Shown: positions 1-8,437 of the stretch, piece by piece
Layout: every line of letters starts with the position of its first letter
Position numbering within the stretch: position 1 is the first letter of the stretch
Made by a program: the position numbers and the translations under genes
From: Halohasta litchfieldiae
GTDB lineage: Archaea > Halobacteriota > Halobacteria > Halobacteriales > Haloferacaceae
Assembly (NCBI RefSeq): GCF_002788215.1
Contig: NZ_CP024845.1
Location: 2,356,001-2,420,000, forward strand
Reading direction: 5' to 3'
DNA: 64,000 nt
Notes under the pieces: model-generated
Told to the model about the DNA's origin: nothing
The model's input: the letters and a program-made list of their open reading frames with translations, nothing else
Databases searched by the model: none

Positions 1-161
1 AACTCGCCACGACCGTGGCACTGACCGCGGAGACCACTCAGACATAGTTCATCTTTCGAACTGTGTCACAGAGAGATATCAGTTGTTATGGTCATATGGC
101 TGTCGTCGACGGGTGTTCGGGTGAGGTGCTGCTGGCAGTGGCTCTGCCAATAGGTAGGAGA

Positions 162-611
162 TCAGTTTTCGAACTCAATGCGTTGGTCGTCGCTGTTCCA
201 CGTTTCTTTGAGTTCGCTTTCGGTGGTGGCCTCGTCGATCAGTTGGTGGTAGTTTCGAGCGACGTCTCTGATCGTCAGCGAGCCGATCACCTCCAACTCC
301 TCGGCGACCGGGATCGCCGAGACGTTGTGGCGGTTCATCCGCTTGATGGCGATTCGGACCGGCATCGTCGGCGACACCGAGCCTGAGGATCGTGCCATGA
401 CTTTCTTCACAGGAATTTCTTCAAACGGGCGGTTCGACAGACAGCCCGCTTTGACCACGTGGTACTCGGCCAGTAGCCCGACTGGCTCGCCGTCGTGGGT
501 GACCGTCAGTGGTCGACCACGCCGTTTGAGGAGCTTTCGAGACGCGGTTCGGAGATCGGCGGTGACAGGGACGGTCACCATCCCTGAACGCATGATATCT
601 TGTACTTGCAT
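162..611 (-). CDS. Tandem CBS-domain protein
   Basis: A 149-residue cytosolic protein made almost wholly of two CBS modules, about residues 1-55 and 66-122. Each opens with the typical V-x-D-I-M or V-K-K-V-M segment; the first has a hydrophobic strand plus G-x-x-V-G-L-L, the second V-S-A-I-P-V followed by I-G-S-L-T-I-R-D. CBS pairs bind adenine nucleotides or S-adenosylmethionine and usually act as energy or ligand sensors. No catalytic domain is attached, so the partner is unknown. The start ATG at 611 follows an AT-rich patch (about 662-676) that could be its promoter on the minus strand. The family call is firm; the ligand cannot be read from sequence. Confidence 0.88.
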   Translation of the reverse strand: MQVQDIMRSGMVTVPVTADLRTASRKLLKRRGRPLTVTHDGEPVGLLAEYHVVKAGCLSNRPFEEIPVKKVMARSSGSVSPTMPVRIAIKRMNRHNVSAIPVAEELEVIGSLTIRDVARNYHQLIDEATTESELKETWNSDDQRIEFEN

Positions 612-744
612 AGGGAACCATCCTCACGCTGCCCGTGACACTAGCTCCCAGTATTCGGTCGATGAAAATAAATGTATGTGACAAGTTGTCAAACCGAGTA
701 CAGTGGCTGTCAACCCACAGAGGGGTGTGGTGGCTGGGTTTGGA

Positions 745-1086
<342 letters not shown>

Positions 1087-1136
1087 CTACTTAAGGGCGT
1101 TCTTGGCAGGGTCCATCTCACTGGCGATGATCCCAA

Positions 1137-1466
1137 TCAGCGGAGATACGTCTCGACTGCATCGATAACCTCGTCGACGAACGCCTCGGAGAGTCGACCT
1201 TGCCATGCGACGAAATCTTCGCCCCGTGGCGAGTGGATTGCCCATGGAGAAACGAATGATTCGCGTGGTGTCCCACCCACGTCCCATAGCTTGGATTCTA
1301 GTGACAGCGAGTCACTGTATGCTTTCGTCGAAATAGCGACGGCGATATACTGTTGATCTCCAAATGGGTGTGATTCGTTGTTGACGATCAGCCATGGTCG
1401 CTGTCGGTCCTCGCCTATTTTAAATGGATCAACACTCCGAACGACATCTCCGCGTTCGGGCTCCAT
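1137..1466 (-). CDS. MazF/PemK-family toxin
   Basis: A 109-residue protein of the MazF/PemK/CcdB-fold group, usually a sequence-specific mRNA endonuclease. Visible family features are the N-terminal G-D-V-V-R strand, R-P-W-L-I-V-N-N at about residues 23-30, a central A-V-A-I-S-T-K strand, and the S-P-W-A-I-H motif. Its ATG directly abuts the TAG stop of the upstream winged-helix gene (TAGATG), so the two are co-transcribed and probably translationally coupled. This is the usual antitoxin-first order. Nuclease activity is inferred from family, not shown. Confidence 0.8.
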   Translation of the reverse strand: MEPERGDVVRSVDPFKIGEDRQRPWLIVNNESHPFGDQQYIAVAISTKAYSDSLSLESKLWDVGGTPRESFVSPWAIHSPRGEDFVAWQGRLSEAFVDEVIDAVETYLR

Positions 1467-1829
1467 CTACTCGTCCTGCTCGCTGGGGTGGGGTTGATCC
1501 GGAGCAGCAGTGTCCCACGCTTCTGGATCGATCCCGCCATCGTCTCCGTCGAGGTGTTCGGAAACTGTATGGAGCGCATACGCATCCCGTACTCGGTCGA
1601 TATCGGTCGTTAACGCCCAGTACTCCCCCTTGTGTCGGACGAGATCCCGTTTTTTGAGTCGACTGAGAGCAGTCCCGACCGTGTTTGGATCTTCGTCGAT
1701 TCCGGCTGCGATCTCCGAACGAGTGAACGCCTGCTCTTGGTTCGTGTACAAATACGTGAGTACCTGCTCGGGGACACTCGGACCGGTTGGCAACTCGCCG
1801 GTTTCGAACTCGTCGATACGAACGGGCAT
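1467..1829 (-). CDS. Winged-helix protein, probable antitoxin
   Basis: A 120-residue protein with a MarR/ArsR-like winged helix at about residues 20-72, where a recognition helix contains T-V-G-T-A-L-S-R-L followed by a charged wing. The C-terminal 35 residues are acidic and low in complexity, a plausible toxin-binding tail. It is immediately followed by the MazF-like gene with no gap. This pairing suggests it binds and neutralises the toxin and represses the operon; both are inferences from context. A palindrome touches the start codon (1830-1845). Confidence 0.72.
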   Translation of the reverse strand: MPVRIDEFETGELPTGPSVPEQVLTYLYTNQEQAFTRSEIAAGIDEDPNTVGTALSRLKKRDLVRHKGEYWALTTDIDRVRDAYALHTVSEHLDGDDGGIDPEAWDTAAPDQPHPSEQDE

Positions 1830-1845
1830 ACACTGTACCTAGTGT
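1830..1845. promoter_or_regulatory. Palindromic candidate operator of toxin-antitoxin pair
   Basis: The 16-bp element reads ACACT-6 nt-AGTGT and starts at the base next to the antitoxin ATG (1829). Such a position would let a small winged-helix repressor cover the transcription start of a leaderless archaeal mRNA. The palindrome is seen; autoregulation is inferred. Confidence 0.4.
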
Positions 1846-1981
1846 GCTGTCGTAATGAATGTATTGTCGTGCTTGACCGTCAATCAGTCGACCAGTGCAG
1901 TCGACGCTCTTGGTTACGGTCTGCTGTGATTCCGCGGTAACAGCCGATACAAAAAAACCGGACAGAAGCGAAGTCGACTGA

Positions 1982-2695
1982 TCAGGCCGTGGCTTCGAGT
2001 TCGTCGCCCTCGGCGGCCTGCTTTCGGGCGTAGGCCGCAAAGTTCTCGAAGAGCTGTTTGGCTTCGCAGGCGGCGTCGTACTGTTCAGATGAGATCTCGC
2101 TGAGCACACGGTCGACCTGCTCGTCGCCCAATCGCTCCCGTTTGCTTTCAGCGATTTCGCGGGCGGTTTCGATGTCGTACTCCGGATGGAACTGCACGCC
2201 CCAACAGTGGTCCCGGCGGAAGCCGTGGACACCGTACTCGTTGCGAGCGATCAGTTCCGCACCCGGTGGGAGTTCGATGACCGAATCGCCGTGGCTAGTG
2301 AAGACGGTGAATGCCTCGCCCATGCCCGCAAAGAGAGGGTCGTCGTCGACCTGTTCGATTTCGTTGTAGCCGAGTTCGAAGTCGTCCATCCCAGAGACCC
2401 GACCACCGAGGGCTTCGGCCACCACCTGGTGGCCATAACAGATGCCGAGGATCGGGACGCCATCGGCGGCGGCCCGACCCACGTAGTCGACAAGCGGGCC
2501 GATCCAGTCTTTGTCCCAGTAAACCGAGGCCCGCGAGCCGGTGACGACCAATGCGTCGAACTCGGTGGTCGGCGGGAGGTTGCCGTTGTTCACGTCGAAC
2601 TCGACGAGGTCGGCATCGAGTTCGCGTCTGAAGTTCCGTGTCGTGTTGGGGTCGTCGTGAGCCGCCTGCAGAAGCCCAAACCGTAGCCGTTCCAT
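1982..2695 (-). CDS. Class I glutamine amidotransferase-like protein
   Basis: A 237-residue protein with the whole triad of class I glutamine amidotransferases: nucleophile C86 in G-I-C-Y-G-H-Q, H170 in V-Q-F-H-P-E, and E172. An oxyanion-type segment V-T-G-S-R lies near residue 53. The domain is free-standing and lacks a GMP synthase ATP-pyrophosphatase half. It resembles the stand-alone GMP synthase glutaminase-like group that hydrolyses gamma-glutamyl substrates or feeds ammonia to an unknown partner. No linked gene tells the substrate. Confidence 0.88.
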   Translation of the reverse strand: MERLRFGLLQAAHDDPNTTRNFRRELDADLVEFDVNNGNLPPTTEFDALVVTGSRASVYWDKDWIGPLVDYVGRAAADGVPILGICYGHQVVAEALGGRVSGMDDFELGYNEIEQVDDDPLFAGMGEAFTVFTSHGDSVIELPPGAELIARNEYGVHGFRRDHCWGVQFHPEYDIETAREIAESKRERLGDEQVDRVLSEISSEQYDAACEAKQLFENFAAYARKQAAEGDELEATA

Positions 2696-2764
2696 TACCA
2701 GCAGACAGGAGAGCCGTAACTAAGTGCCTTGCGTCGCGCGCGGCTTCTGCCGGTCTCGGCGAGC

Positions 2765-3556
2765 CTACTTACTTCTCTCACCGCTCGACTCCAGAAACCC
2801 GACCAACTCGTCGTTGACCGCCGCCGACCGCTCGACGGTAAGCAGGTGGCCAGCCTCGGGGTACTCTAGAAACTCGCCCTTTGGGAGGTCCTCGGCCAAC
2901 CGCTGGCTCGCCTCGCCGTCGACAACCCTATCGTCGCCCCCGGCGACGACGAGCGCCGGACGCGTGATCTCGTACAGTGGCTCGGCATCGAACCCTTCGA
3001 TGGCGGCCAGTTGGGCCTGCTGGACCGCGGGGGGAGCGTCTTCGTCTGCTCGCCAGTCGACGATTCGGTCGACGACTTCGGGGTGTGCCTCGCAGAATTC
3101 GGTCGACAGCAGCGCAGTCGTCGAGGCTCGGAGACCGTTGGTATCGGCAGGATCTGCCCGGATGTCGGATGGATCGAACGCCTCGCCCGAGGCTGGGGTG
3201 CCGATCAGCGTGAGGCTCTCGGCGCGGCTGGTGTGGCGGGCCGCGGCGAGGGCCACACAGCCGCCGAGGCCACAGCCGACGAGGTGGGCGCGGCGAACGT
3301 TCGCGTCGACCAAGACGGCTTCCAGATCGTCGACCAGATCGGCCATCGAGTATGGGCCGTCAGGGGAATCTGATCGGCCACAGCCGCGGTGATCGTAGAC
3401 GATAGTCTCGAAGAGGCCAGCGAGGGCGTTGTACTGCCAGCCCCATTGCCACGCGCCGAGAGCGAGGTCACCGACGAAGACGACGGTTTCTGCGTCGGGA
3501 GCGGCGGCGTCGACGTCGTAGTAGATCGAACAGCCATCCGAATCTGCGTACGTCAT
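2765..3556 (-). CDS. Alpha/beta-hydrolase fold protein without nucleophile serine
   Basis: A 264-residue alpha/beta-hydrolase fold protein; I take the ATG at 3556 because the upstream 42 codons show no family resemblance. D-H-R-G-C-G-R-S-D near residue 56 is the classic post-strand loop. The acid (G-D-D-R-V) and histidine (E-A-G-H-L-L) of the triad are present near the C-terminus. At the nucleophile elbow the sequence is V-G-C-G-L-G-G (93-99), so the usual serine of G-x-S-x-G is glycine, with a cysteine one place earlier. The protein may be a non-hydrolytic member or use other chemistry. It is divergent to the J-domain ferredoxin. Confidence 0.8.
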   Translation of the reverse strand: MTYADSDGCSIYYDVDAAAPDAETVVFVGDLALGAWQWGWQYNALAGLFETIVYDHRGCGRSDSPDGPYSMADLVDDLEAVLVDANVRRAHLVGCGLGGCVALAAARHTSRAESLTLIGTPASGEAFDPSDIRADPADTNGLRASTTALLSTEFCEAHPEVVDRIVDWRADEDAPPAVQQAQLAAIEGFDAEPLYEITRPALVVAGGDDRVVDGEASQRLAEDLPKGEFLEYPEAGHLLTVERSAAVNDELVGFLESSGERSK

Positions 3557-3690
3557 TACGTAGCAGTCGGGAGTGAGTGTGAAAAGCAACCGTGTTTGGT
3601 GGGGCCATTTCGACTCGGTACGACCGTTGGACACGACCCAAGTCGACGCCTTAAGGATGAGCGAGACCCACCAGTCGACCACCTACCTAG

Positions 3691-4344
3691 ATGGCGTCTC
3701 CAGCAGAGATCCTCCGCGTCGACCCGGATGCAGACGACGAGGAGATCAAACAGGCCTACCGAGACCGAGTCAAAGAGACACATCCGGATCTCGGCGGCTC
3801 CGAAGAGGCATTCAAACGCGTCGAACGAGCCTATCAAGCTCTCACCGAGACGGGAGCCGACGACCCTCTCGAAGACGACGATTTCATCGGCGCGACTGTC
3901 CAGCCCGAACCCGAAGAGGAGCCAGCCACAGTCGACTATCTCAACTATGATGTCCTCAAAGACTACGGCTGGGAACTCGATGACGACGACCTCTTCGAGA
4001 AGGCCGCGAGGGTAGATCTCGATGAAGTCGACTTCGGTCGCTTCGAGGTCGAAGACGACGAAACGCTGCTGGAGGCCGCCGAGCGAAGCGGTCACGCTTG
4101 GCCCTTTGCCTGCCGCGGCGGGGCGTGTGCAAACTGCGCGGTCGCGCTGCTTGAAGGCGAACTCTCGCAGTTGGTCGACCACATTCTCTCCGAGGACCTG
4201 CTTGAGCAGGGCATCCGGCTCTCGTGTAATGGTCGACCGACGACTGACGAACTGAAAGTCGTCTACAACATCAAACACCGTCCTGACCTCGACGACCTCC
4301 GACTGCCGCCGGACCGCTTCGAGAAGGCCCAAGCCGACGACTGA
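3691..4344 (+). CDS. J-domain/[2Fe-2S] ferredoxin fusion
   Basis: A 217-residue haloarchaeal ferredoxin. Residues 1-55 form a J domain with the HPD tripeptide at 31-33. Residues about 115-200 are a plant-type [2Fe-2S] domain with C141-x4-C146-x2-C149 and C179. The linker is extremely acidic. The ferredoxin serves as electron carrier for 2-oxoacid oxidoreductases and other redox enzymes in haloarchaea. The J domain could recruit DnaK, perhaps for cluster insertion; that part is inference. An ATG follows the divergent promoter region 3557-3690. Confidence 0.93.
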   Translation: MASPAEILRVDPDADDEEIKQAYRDRVKETHPDLGGSEEAFKRVERAYQALTETGADDPLEDDDFIGATVQPEPEEEPATVDYLNYDVLKDYGWELDDDDLFEKAARVDLDEVDFGRFEVEDDETLLEAAERSGHAWPFACRGGACANCAVALLEGELSQLVDHILSEDLLEQGIRLSCNGRPTTDELKVVYNIKHRPDLDDLRLPPDRFEKAQADD

Positions 4345-4437
4345 CGAGGTACCGTCGACTGAAGACGACAGACCACCGACGACTGATTCTGCCGACACGG
4401 ACCAAAGGACCATACCAGTCACCCCCCTACAGGAGGT

Positions 4438-4884
4438 ATGTTCACTGGGCGAACCGACACCCCGTGTTGTCTCTGCGGGCAGGCCAAAACCACCAGTCGC
4501 ATCGAAGTCCCGCCGCGGGCGGTGACGCTGATGGAAAACAGCGGGCCGATTGCGTGGCAGGATATCGTCAGCCCGGTGACCCTCCAGTTCTGTGCCGACG
4601 ACTGGGACCTCGTTGCTGATCTCGCTCTTGAGATGGGCCACCATCCACTCTCGCGGTGTAACGTCGCCTACGCTTCCTTCGACCTCCGGGAGGATTTCGA
4701 GGCCATGCTCAACGAGACCAGAGAACCCAACCAGACCGAACTCGAAAGTCGACTGCTCGACCGAAGCCGGGAGGTCTTGGAGTCGGCTGACGATCCACTG
4801 ACTGAACAGCGAGCACTCGTTGAGGCGACGATCATTGAGGTCGCAATGGACGAACTCGACGTGGCCGAGGCAGCCGTCGACTGA
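4438..4884 (+). CDS. Conserved haloarchaeal protein with cysteine pair
   Basis: A 148-residue acidic soluble protein. The N-terminus has C-C-L-C-G near residues 10-14 and further cysteines at about 54 (F-C-A-D-D-W) and 76, which could ligate zinc. The C-terminal third is helical and rich in glutamate. I do not recognise a named family. It follows the J-domain ferredoxin in the same direction after a 93-bp gap holding AGGAGG-like text (CAGGAGGT) just before the ATG, a rare strong ribosome site here. Confidence 0.72.
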   Translation: MFTGRTDTPCCLCGQAKTTSRIEVPPRAVTLMENSGPIAWQDIVSPVTLQFCADDWDLVADLALEMGHHPLSRCNVAYASFDLREDFEAMLNETREPNQTELESRLLDRSREVLESADDPLTEQRALVEATIIEVAMDELDVAEAAVD

Positions 4885-4981
4885 GTCGTTTCGAGTCTTG
4901 CTGAACTGAAACTGCAGTACGATCCGGAATCCCTCCCATGGTCGGTATGGCTTATTCGCCGGTATACCGTCTAGACAGTGT

Positions 4982-6493
4982 ATGGAGACGTTCGAACACT
5001 ATATTGACGGCGAGTGGGTCGAGGGCGACGAGACATTCACGAGCACCAATCCAGCGACGGGTGAGGCGTTGGGCGAATTCCCACGGGGCACTGACGAAGA
5101 CGTCGACCGAGCTATCGCCGCGGCCGACGAGGCAGCCGACGAGTGGCGCAACCTCTCGTATCCGAACCGCGCGGAGTATCTCTGGGATGTCTACGAAGAA
5201 CTAAAGGATAGAACCGACGAACTCGGCGAACTCGTCACCCGCGAGTGTGGCAAGGAGATCAACGAGGGCCGGGCCGACATCGTCGAGGCCGCCCACATGG
5301 TCGAATGGGCCGCCGGCAACGCCCGCCATCCCCACGGCGATGTCGTCCCCTCCGAAATCGGCTCGAAAGATGCCTACATGCGGCGGAAACCCCGCGGCGT
5401 CGTCGGCTGTATCACACCGTGGAACTTCCCGATTGCAATTCCGTTCTGGCATATGGCTGTGGCACTCGTCGAGGGGAACACGGTCGTCTGGAAGCCCGCC
5501 GAACAGACGCCACGCTGTGCCCAAGCCATTGCCGAACTCATGGTCGACGCCGGGATTCCGGATGGCGTGTTCAACATGATTCAGGGGTACGGCGACGCCG
5601 GAGCCGCCATCGTCGACCACGACGACGTGGCGACAGTCCTCTTTACGGGCAGCGCCGAGGTCGGCCATCATATCGCCGATCAGGTCGGTGGGACGCCCGG
5701 CAAACTCGCGGCCTGTGAGATGGGCGGCAAAAACGCGGTCGTCATCACCGATGAGGCGGATCTCGATCTCGCTGTTCCGGCGGCTGTGCTGTCGGGGTTC
5801 AAAACGACAGGCCAGCGCTGTGTGTCGGCCGAGCGGCTCATCGTCCACACCGATGTCTACGAGGAGTTCAAAGAACGGTATGTCGCCGCAGCCGAGCGAG
5901 TTGCGGTCGGAGATCCGCTCGACGAAGACACGTTCATGGGACCACTGATCGAGGCCGAACACAAGGAGAAGGTGCTGGCTGGCAACGAGCGGGCCCGCGA
6001 GGAGGGCGCGAACGTGTTGGTCGACCGCGGCGAACTCAGTGAGGAAGAAATTCCAGAGGGCCACGAAGATGGCCACTGGACCGGCCCGTTCGTCTACGAA
6101 ATCGAGTACGACGAGTCGCTCGAATGTATCCGCGAGGAGGTCTTCGGCCCCCACGTCGCGCTCATCGAGTACGACGGCGATATCGAGCGCGCCGTCGAAC
6201 TGCAGAACGCGACCCCCTACGGGCTTGCGGGCTCGATTATCTCCGAGGACTACAGACAAATCAACTACTACCGCGATCACGCCGACCTCGGACTGGCCTA
6301 CGGGAACCTCCCGTGTATCGGTGCGGAAGTCCAACTGCCGTTCGGCGGCGTCAAGAAATCCGGCAACGGCTACCCCTCGGCCCGTGAAGTCATCGAAGCC
6401 GTCACCGAGCGGACCGCGTGGACACTGAACAACGCGCCCGAAATCGAGTTGGCGCAGGGCCTGTCGGCTGACGTGAAGACCGACGACGACTGA
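4982..6493 (+). CDS. NAD(P)-dependent aldehyde dehydrogenase (candidate P5C dehydrogenase)
   Basis: A 503-residue aldehyde dehydrogenase of full length. The oxyanion asparagine lies in P-W-N-F-P (148), cofactor lysine K171 in W-K-P-A-E, the F-T-G-S turn at 221-224, general base E246 in C-E-M-G-G-K, and nucleophile C280 in G-Q-R-C-V-S. E-E-V-F-G-P follows in the C-terminal half. The enzyme oxidises an aldehyde to its acid with NAD(P). Proline dehydrogenase lies 8 kb away at 14518-15357 and no other P5C dehydrogenase is in view, so a role in proline catabolism is possible. Succinate-semialdehyde or other substrates are equally possible from sequence alone. Confidence 0.93.
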   Translation: METFEHYIDGEWVEGDETFTSTNPATGEALGEFPRGTDEDVDRAIAAADEAADEWRNLSYPNRAEYLWDVYEELKDRTDELGELVTRECGKEINEGRADIVEAAHMVEWAAGNARHPHGDVVPSEIGSKDAYMRRKPRGVVGCITPWNFPIAIPFWHMAVALVEGNTVVWKPAEQTPRCAQAIAELMVDAGIPDGVFNMIQGYGDAGAAIVDHDDVATVLFTGSAEVGHHIADQVGGTPGKLAACEMGGKNAVVITDEADLDLAVPAAVLSGFKTTGQRCVSAERLIVHTDVYEEFKERYVAAAERVAVGDPLDEDTFMGPLIEAEHKEKVLAGNERAREEGANVLVDRGELSEEEIPEGHEDGHWTGPFVYEIEYDESLECIREEVFGPHVALIEYDGDIERAVELQNATPYGLAGSIISEDYRQINYYRDHADLGLAYGNLPCIGAEVQLPFGGVKKSGNGYPSAREVIEAVTERTAWTLNNAPEIELAQGLSADVKTDDD

Positions 6494-6546
6494 GGCGAAC
6501 TGAATTACAGACTGACAATCAATTCTGACTTTATAATTAATAACAT

Positions 6547-6972
6547 ATGTACCGCGTACTTGTTCCGGTCGACGACAATGAAGATCGCGCTCGCAGACAG
6601 GCATCGTTCGTTGCCGGCCTTCCGAACGCTGACGAGGCGGTCGAAGCATACCTCCTGTTCGTCTTTACCGATGGGGCAGGTGCGACGGAGATGCCCACAG
6701 AGTTGCAGCGATTCAACTCCGCCGAGCGCGTCGCGTCGGTCCGCCGCGCGGAGGAATGCCTCGAAGACGCCGGTGTCGACTACCAGCTCCTCGAAGACAG
6801 TGGCGAGGTAGCCGACGACATTATTCAGGACGCGGAGGACCTCGATGTCGACCTCATCGTCCTCGGGGGAAGCAAACGCTCGCCCGCCGGCAAGCTGCTG
6901 TTCGGCTCGGTCACACAGGAAGTCCTCCTCAACACCGACCGCCCCGCCACAGTCACCGGCGGCGGGGGCTAG
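6547..6972 (+). CDS. UspA-family universal stress protein
   Basis: A 141-residue single Usp domain. It has the V-L-V-P-V-D start, an acidic helix region, and the C-terminal G-G-S-K-R-S-P-A-G-K-L-L-F-G-S-V-T-Q glycine/serine loop that binds ATP phosphates in this family. An AT-rich patch (6531-6544) directly before the ATG fits a promoter for a short-leader transcript. It follows the aldehyde dehydrogenase by 53 bp and could share its transcript. Confidence 0.92.
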   Translation: MYRVLVPVDDNEDRARRQASFVAGLPNADEAVEAYLLFVFTDGAGATEMPTELQRFNSAERVASVRRAEECLEDAGVDYQLLEDSGEVADDIIQDAEDLDVDLIVLGGSKRSPAGKLLFGSVTQEVLLNTDRPATVTGGGG

Positions 6973-7121
6973 TCCGAGAGCGGGTTACTCAGGGTGTGTC
7001 GACCGATTGAGACGCAGCGTTGATGCTTATCTCAACCCTCAAAGCTGAATATAACGCTCGTACCTACAAGTGGATCCTAAACCCAATTCTGCTTGTCATA
7101 AAATTGAACCCTTTCAAGAAA

Positions 7122-8174
7122 TCAATGAGTCACTGTAACAGTGGTTTTGAGATTGTCACGTGATCCTGATAGGTCAGACTCAAGCTCAGCAGGATTCTTT
7201 ATGATATAATCCGGATCGTAAATAAAGCAGAGCAAAGTTTCTATTTTCGAGGAGTTACGGTACTGTTCCTTATCCTTCGCTAGGTCCTTCAGAATCCTCT
7301 TTTTATTCATCGATTCTGATGCCAACTTCACTTCTATACCAATTTTATTAGTCTCAAGCAGAAAGTCAACACGTGGATTGACCGTTGAATGTTGCTCTGT
7401 GTGAGACTCTGTTCTAACATCATCGAAGTTGATTTTGAGTAACGCTTGGAGTATGTATTGGACATCATATTCATCCTTAACAAGTAGCGGCTCCCGGTCT
7501 CTCTGTCGTTCATCCAGCTGTCGAACTACAGCACCAAATCTATCGAAAATTCTCTCAACATATGAAATAGCATCATCTTCGGGAGATGCTAATTTAGATG
7601 CATCAGATAAAATTTCGTTAGGAAATCTTAATTGAAAGAAATCGAAAAGAGTCTTATTGAAAAGGTCTGCATTTGAAATGTTTTTAGGACCATATTCTAA
7701 TTCGTCAGCGCTTGGTATCCAAACACTTCCATGTCCGCCATCCTCTGGAAAATCGAATGATATGCCTTCTTCAGCAATAGAAAAACGGATCTCATCAAAC
7801 GAGCTTTCAGATTTTCCCTCTACAACTTTCGATGAGGTGTTACTAAATCCTCTCCCGGTATTTTGAGTATAACTGATTCGCTCGTATTCGCCTTCTACGT
7901 CATCAAATTCTTCGAAAATTGCTGCCTTGCTCTCTGACTGAATCCACGTATTTGTTCGCTCCCTGATAGTGCTTAGTGTCTTCACATTAACATCACCAAG
8001 ATCTAAAATTTCTTTTGATGTAATCTGTACTTCATTGTTCTGAATTTCACCGGTTTCTTTTGTTATCCGAATTTGAATTTTATCGTTATCTTTTATTAGA
8101 ATTAACGTAGCTACTATCGACTCATCGTCTTCAGGATATTCTTTGTGGGAAATAGTACTGAATGTCTGTCTCAT
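7122..8174 (-). CDS. PD-(D/E)XK nuclease-domain protein (DpnII/MboI-like C-terminus)
   Basis: A 350-residue protein that differs sharply from its neighbours in base use: AT-rich, with many AAA, ATT and GAA codons. The C-terminal domain (about 228-345) begins L-L-V-K-D-E-Y-D-V-Q-Y-I-L, then N-P-R-V-D270-F-L-L and I-E281-V-K283. This is the D...ExK core of restriction-endonuclease folds, and the surrounding pattern resembles the DpnII/MboI-like domain found on many defence proteins. The N-terminal 220 residues are beta-rich and unrecognised. No methylase lies beside it. Its AT-rich flanks (6990-8350) suggest a transferred island. Confidence 0.7.
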   Translation of the reverse strand: MRQTFSTISHKEYPEDDESIVATLILIKDNDKIQIRITKETGEIQNNEVQITSKEILDLGDVNVKTLSTIRERTNTWIQSESKAAIFEEFDDVEGEYERISYTQNTGRGFSNTSSKVVEGKSESSFDEIRFSIAEEGISFDFPEDGGHGSVWIPSADELEYGPKNISNADLFNKTLFDFFQLRFPNEILSDASKLASPEDDAISYVERIFDRFGAVVRQLDERQRDREPLLVKDEYDVQYILQALLKINFDDVRTESHTEQHSTVNPRVDFLLETNKIGIEVKLASESMNKKRILKDLAKDKEQYRNSSKIETLLCFIYDPDYIIKNPAELESDLSGSRDNLKTTVTVTH

Positions 8175-8353
8175 GGATTGTATCTATTTGCTCAGGTAAG
8201 TAAGAGTATCTCAAGGAAATTAAGTCACCAATTAGTGTCACAATACGCTGTTTATATGCTCTATATTTTGTATGCTAACTGATGGCAATATCTGCATATT
8301 GTATGTTGTTTTACCAGATCAGCTAAGAGCCACGAAAACAAAACCAGCGACAG

Positions 8354-8431
8354 CTACCCACCCAGATACAGCTTCAAGACCTCGGGGTTGTCGACCAGCC
8401 CGCTGGCCTCGTCCGTGTAGGGAGTAGCGCC
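8354..8431 (-). pseudogene. 3'-terminal remnant of a livF-like gene
   Basis: The reverse strand here encodes about 25 codons ending in N-P-E-V-L-K-L-Y-L-G-G-stop. They match the last codons of the intact livF at 9359-10072, which end N-P-E-V-S-K-L-Y-L-G-G-stop. The EamA gene sits exactly between the intact livF end and this remnant. No start or nucleotide-binding domain remains. Confidence 0.75.
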
Positions 8432-8437
8432 GGTTGA

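Noticed and set aside
3556-4644. 362-codon minus-strand frame over the J-domain ferredoxin
   Set aside because: Shadow of a gene with intact J domain and four cluster cysteines.
5201-6649. 482-codon open frame antisense to the aldehyde dehydrogenase
   Set aside because: It mirrors the codon pattern of a strongly supported gene, and its product has no domain.
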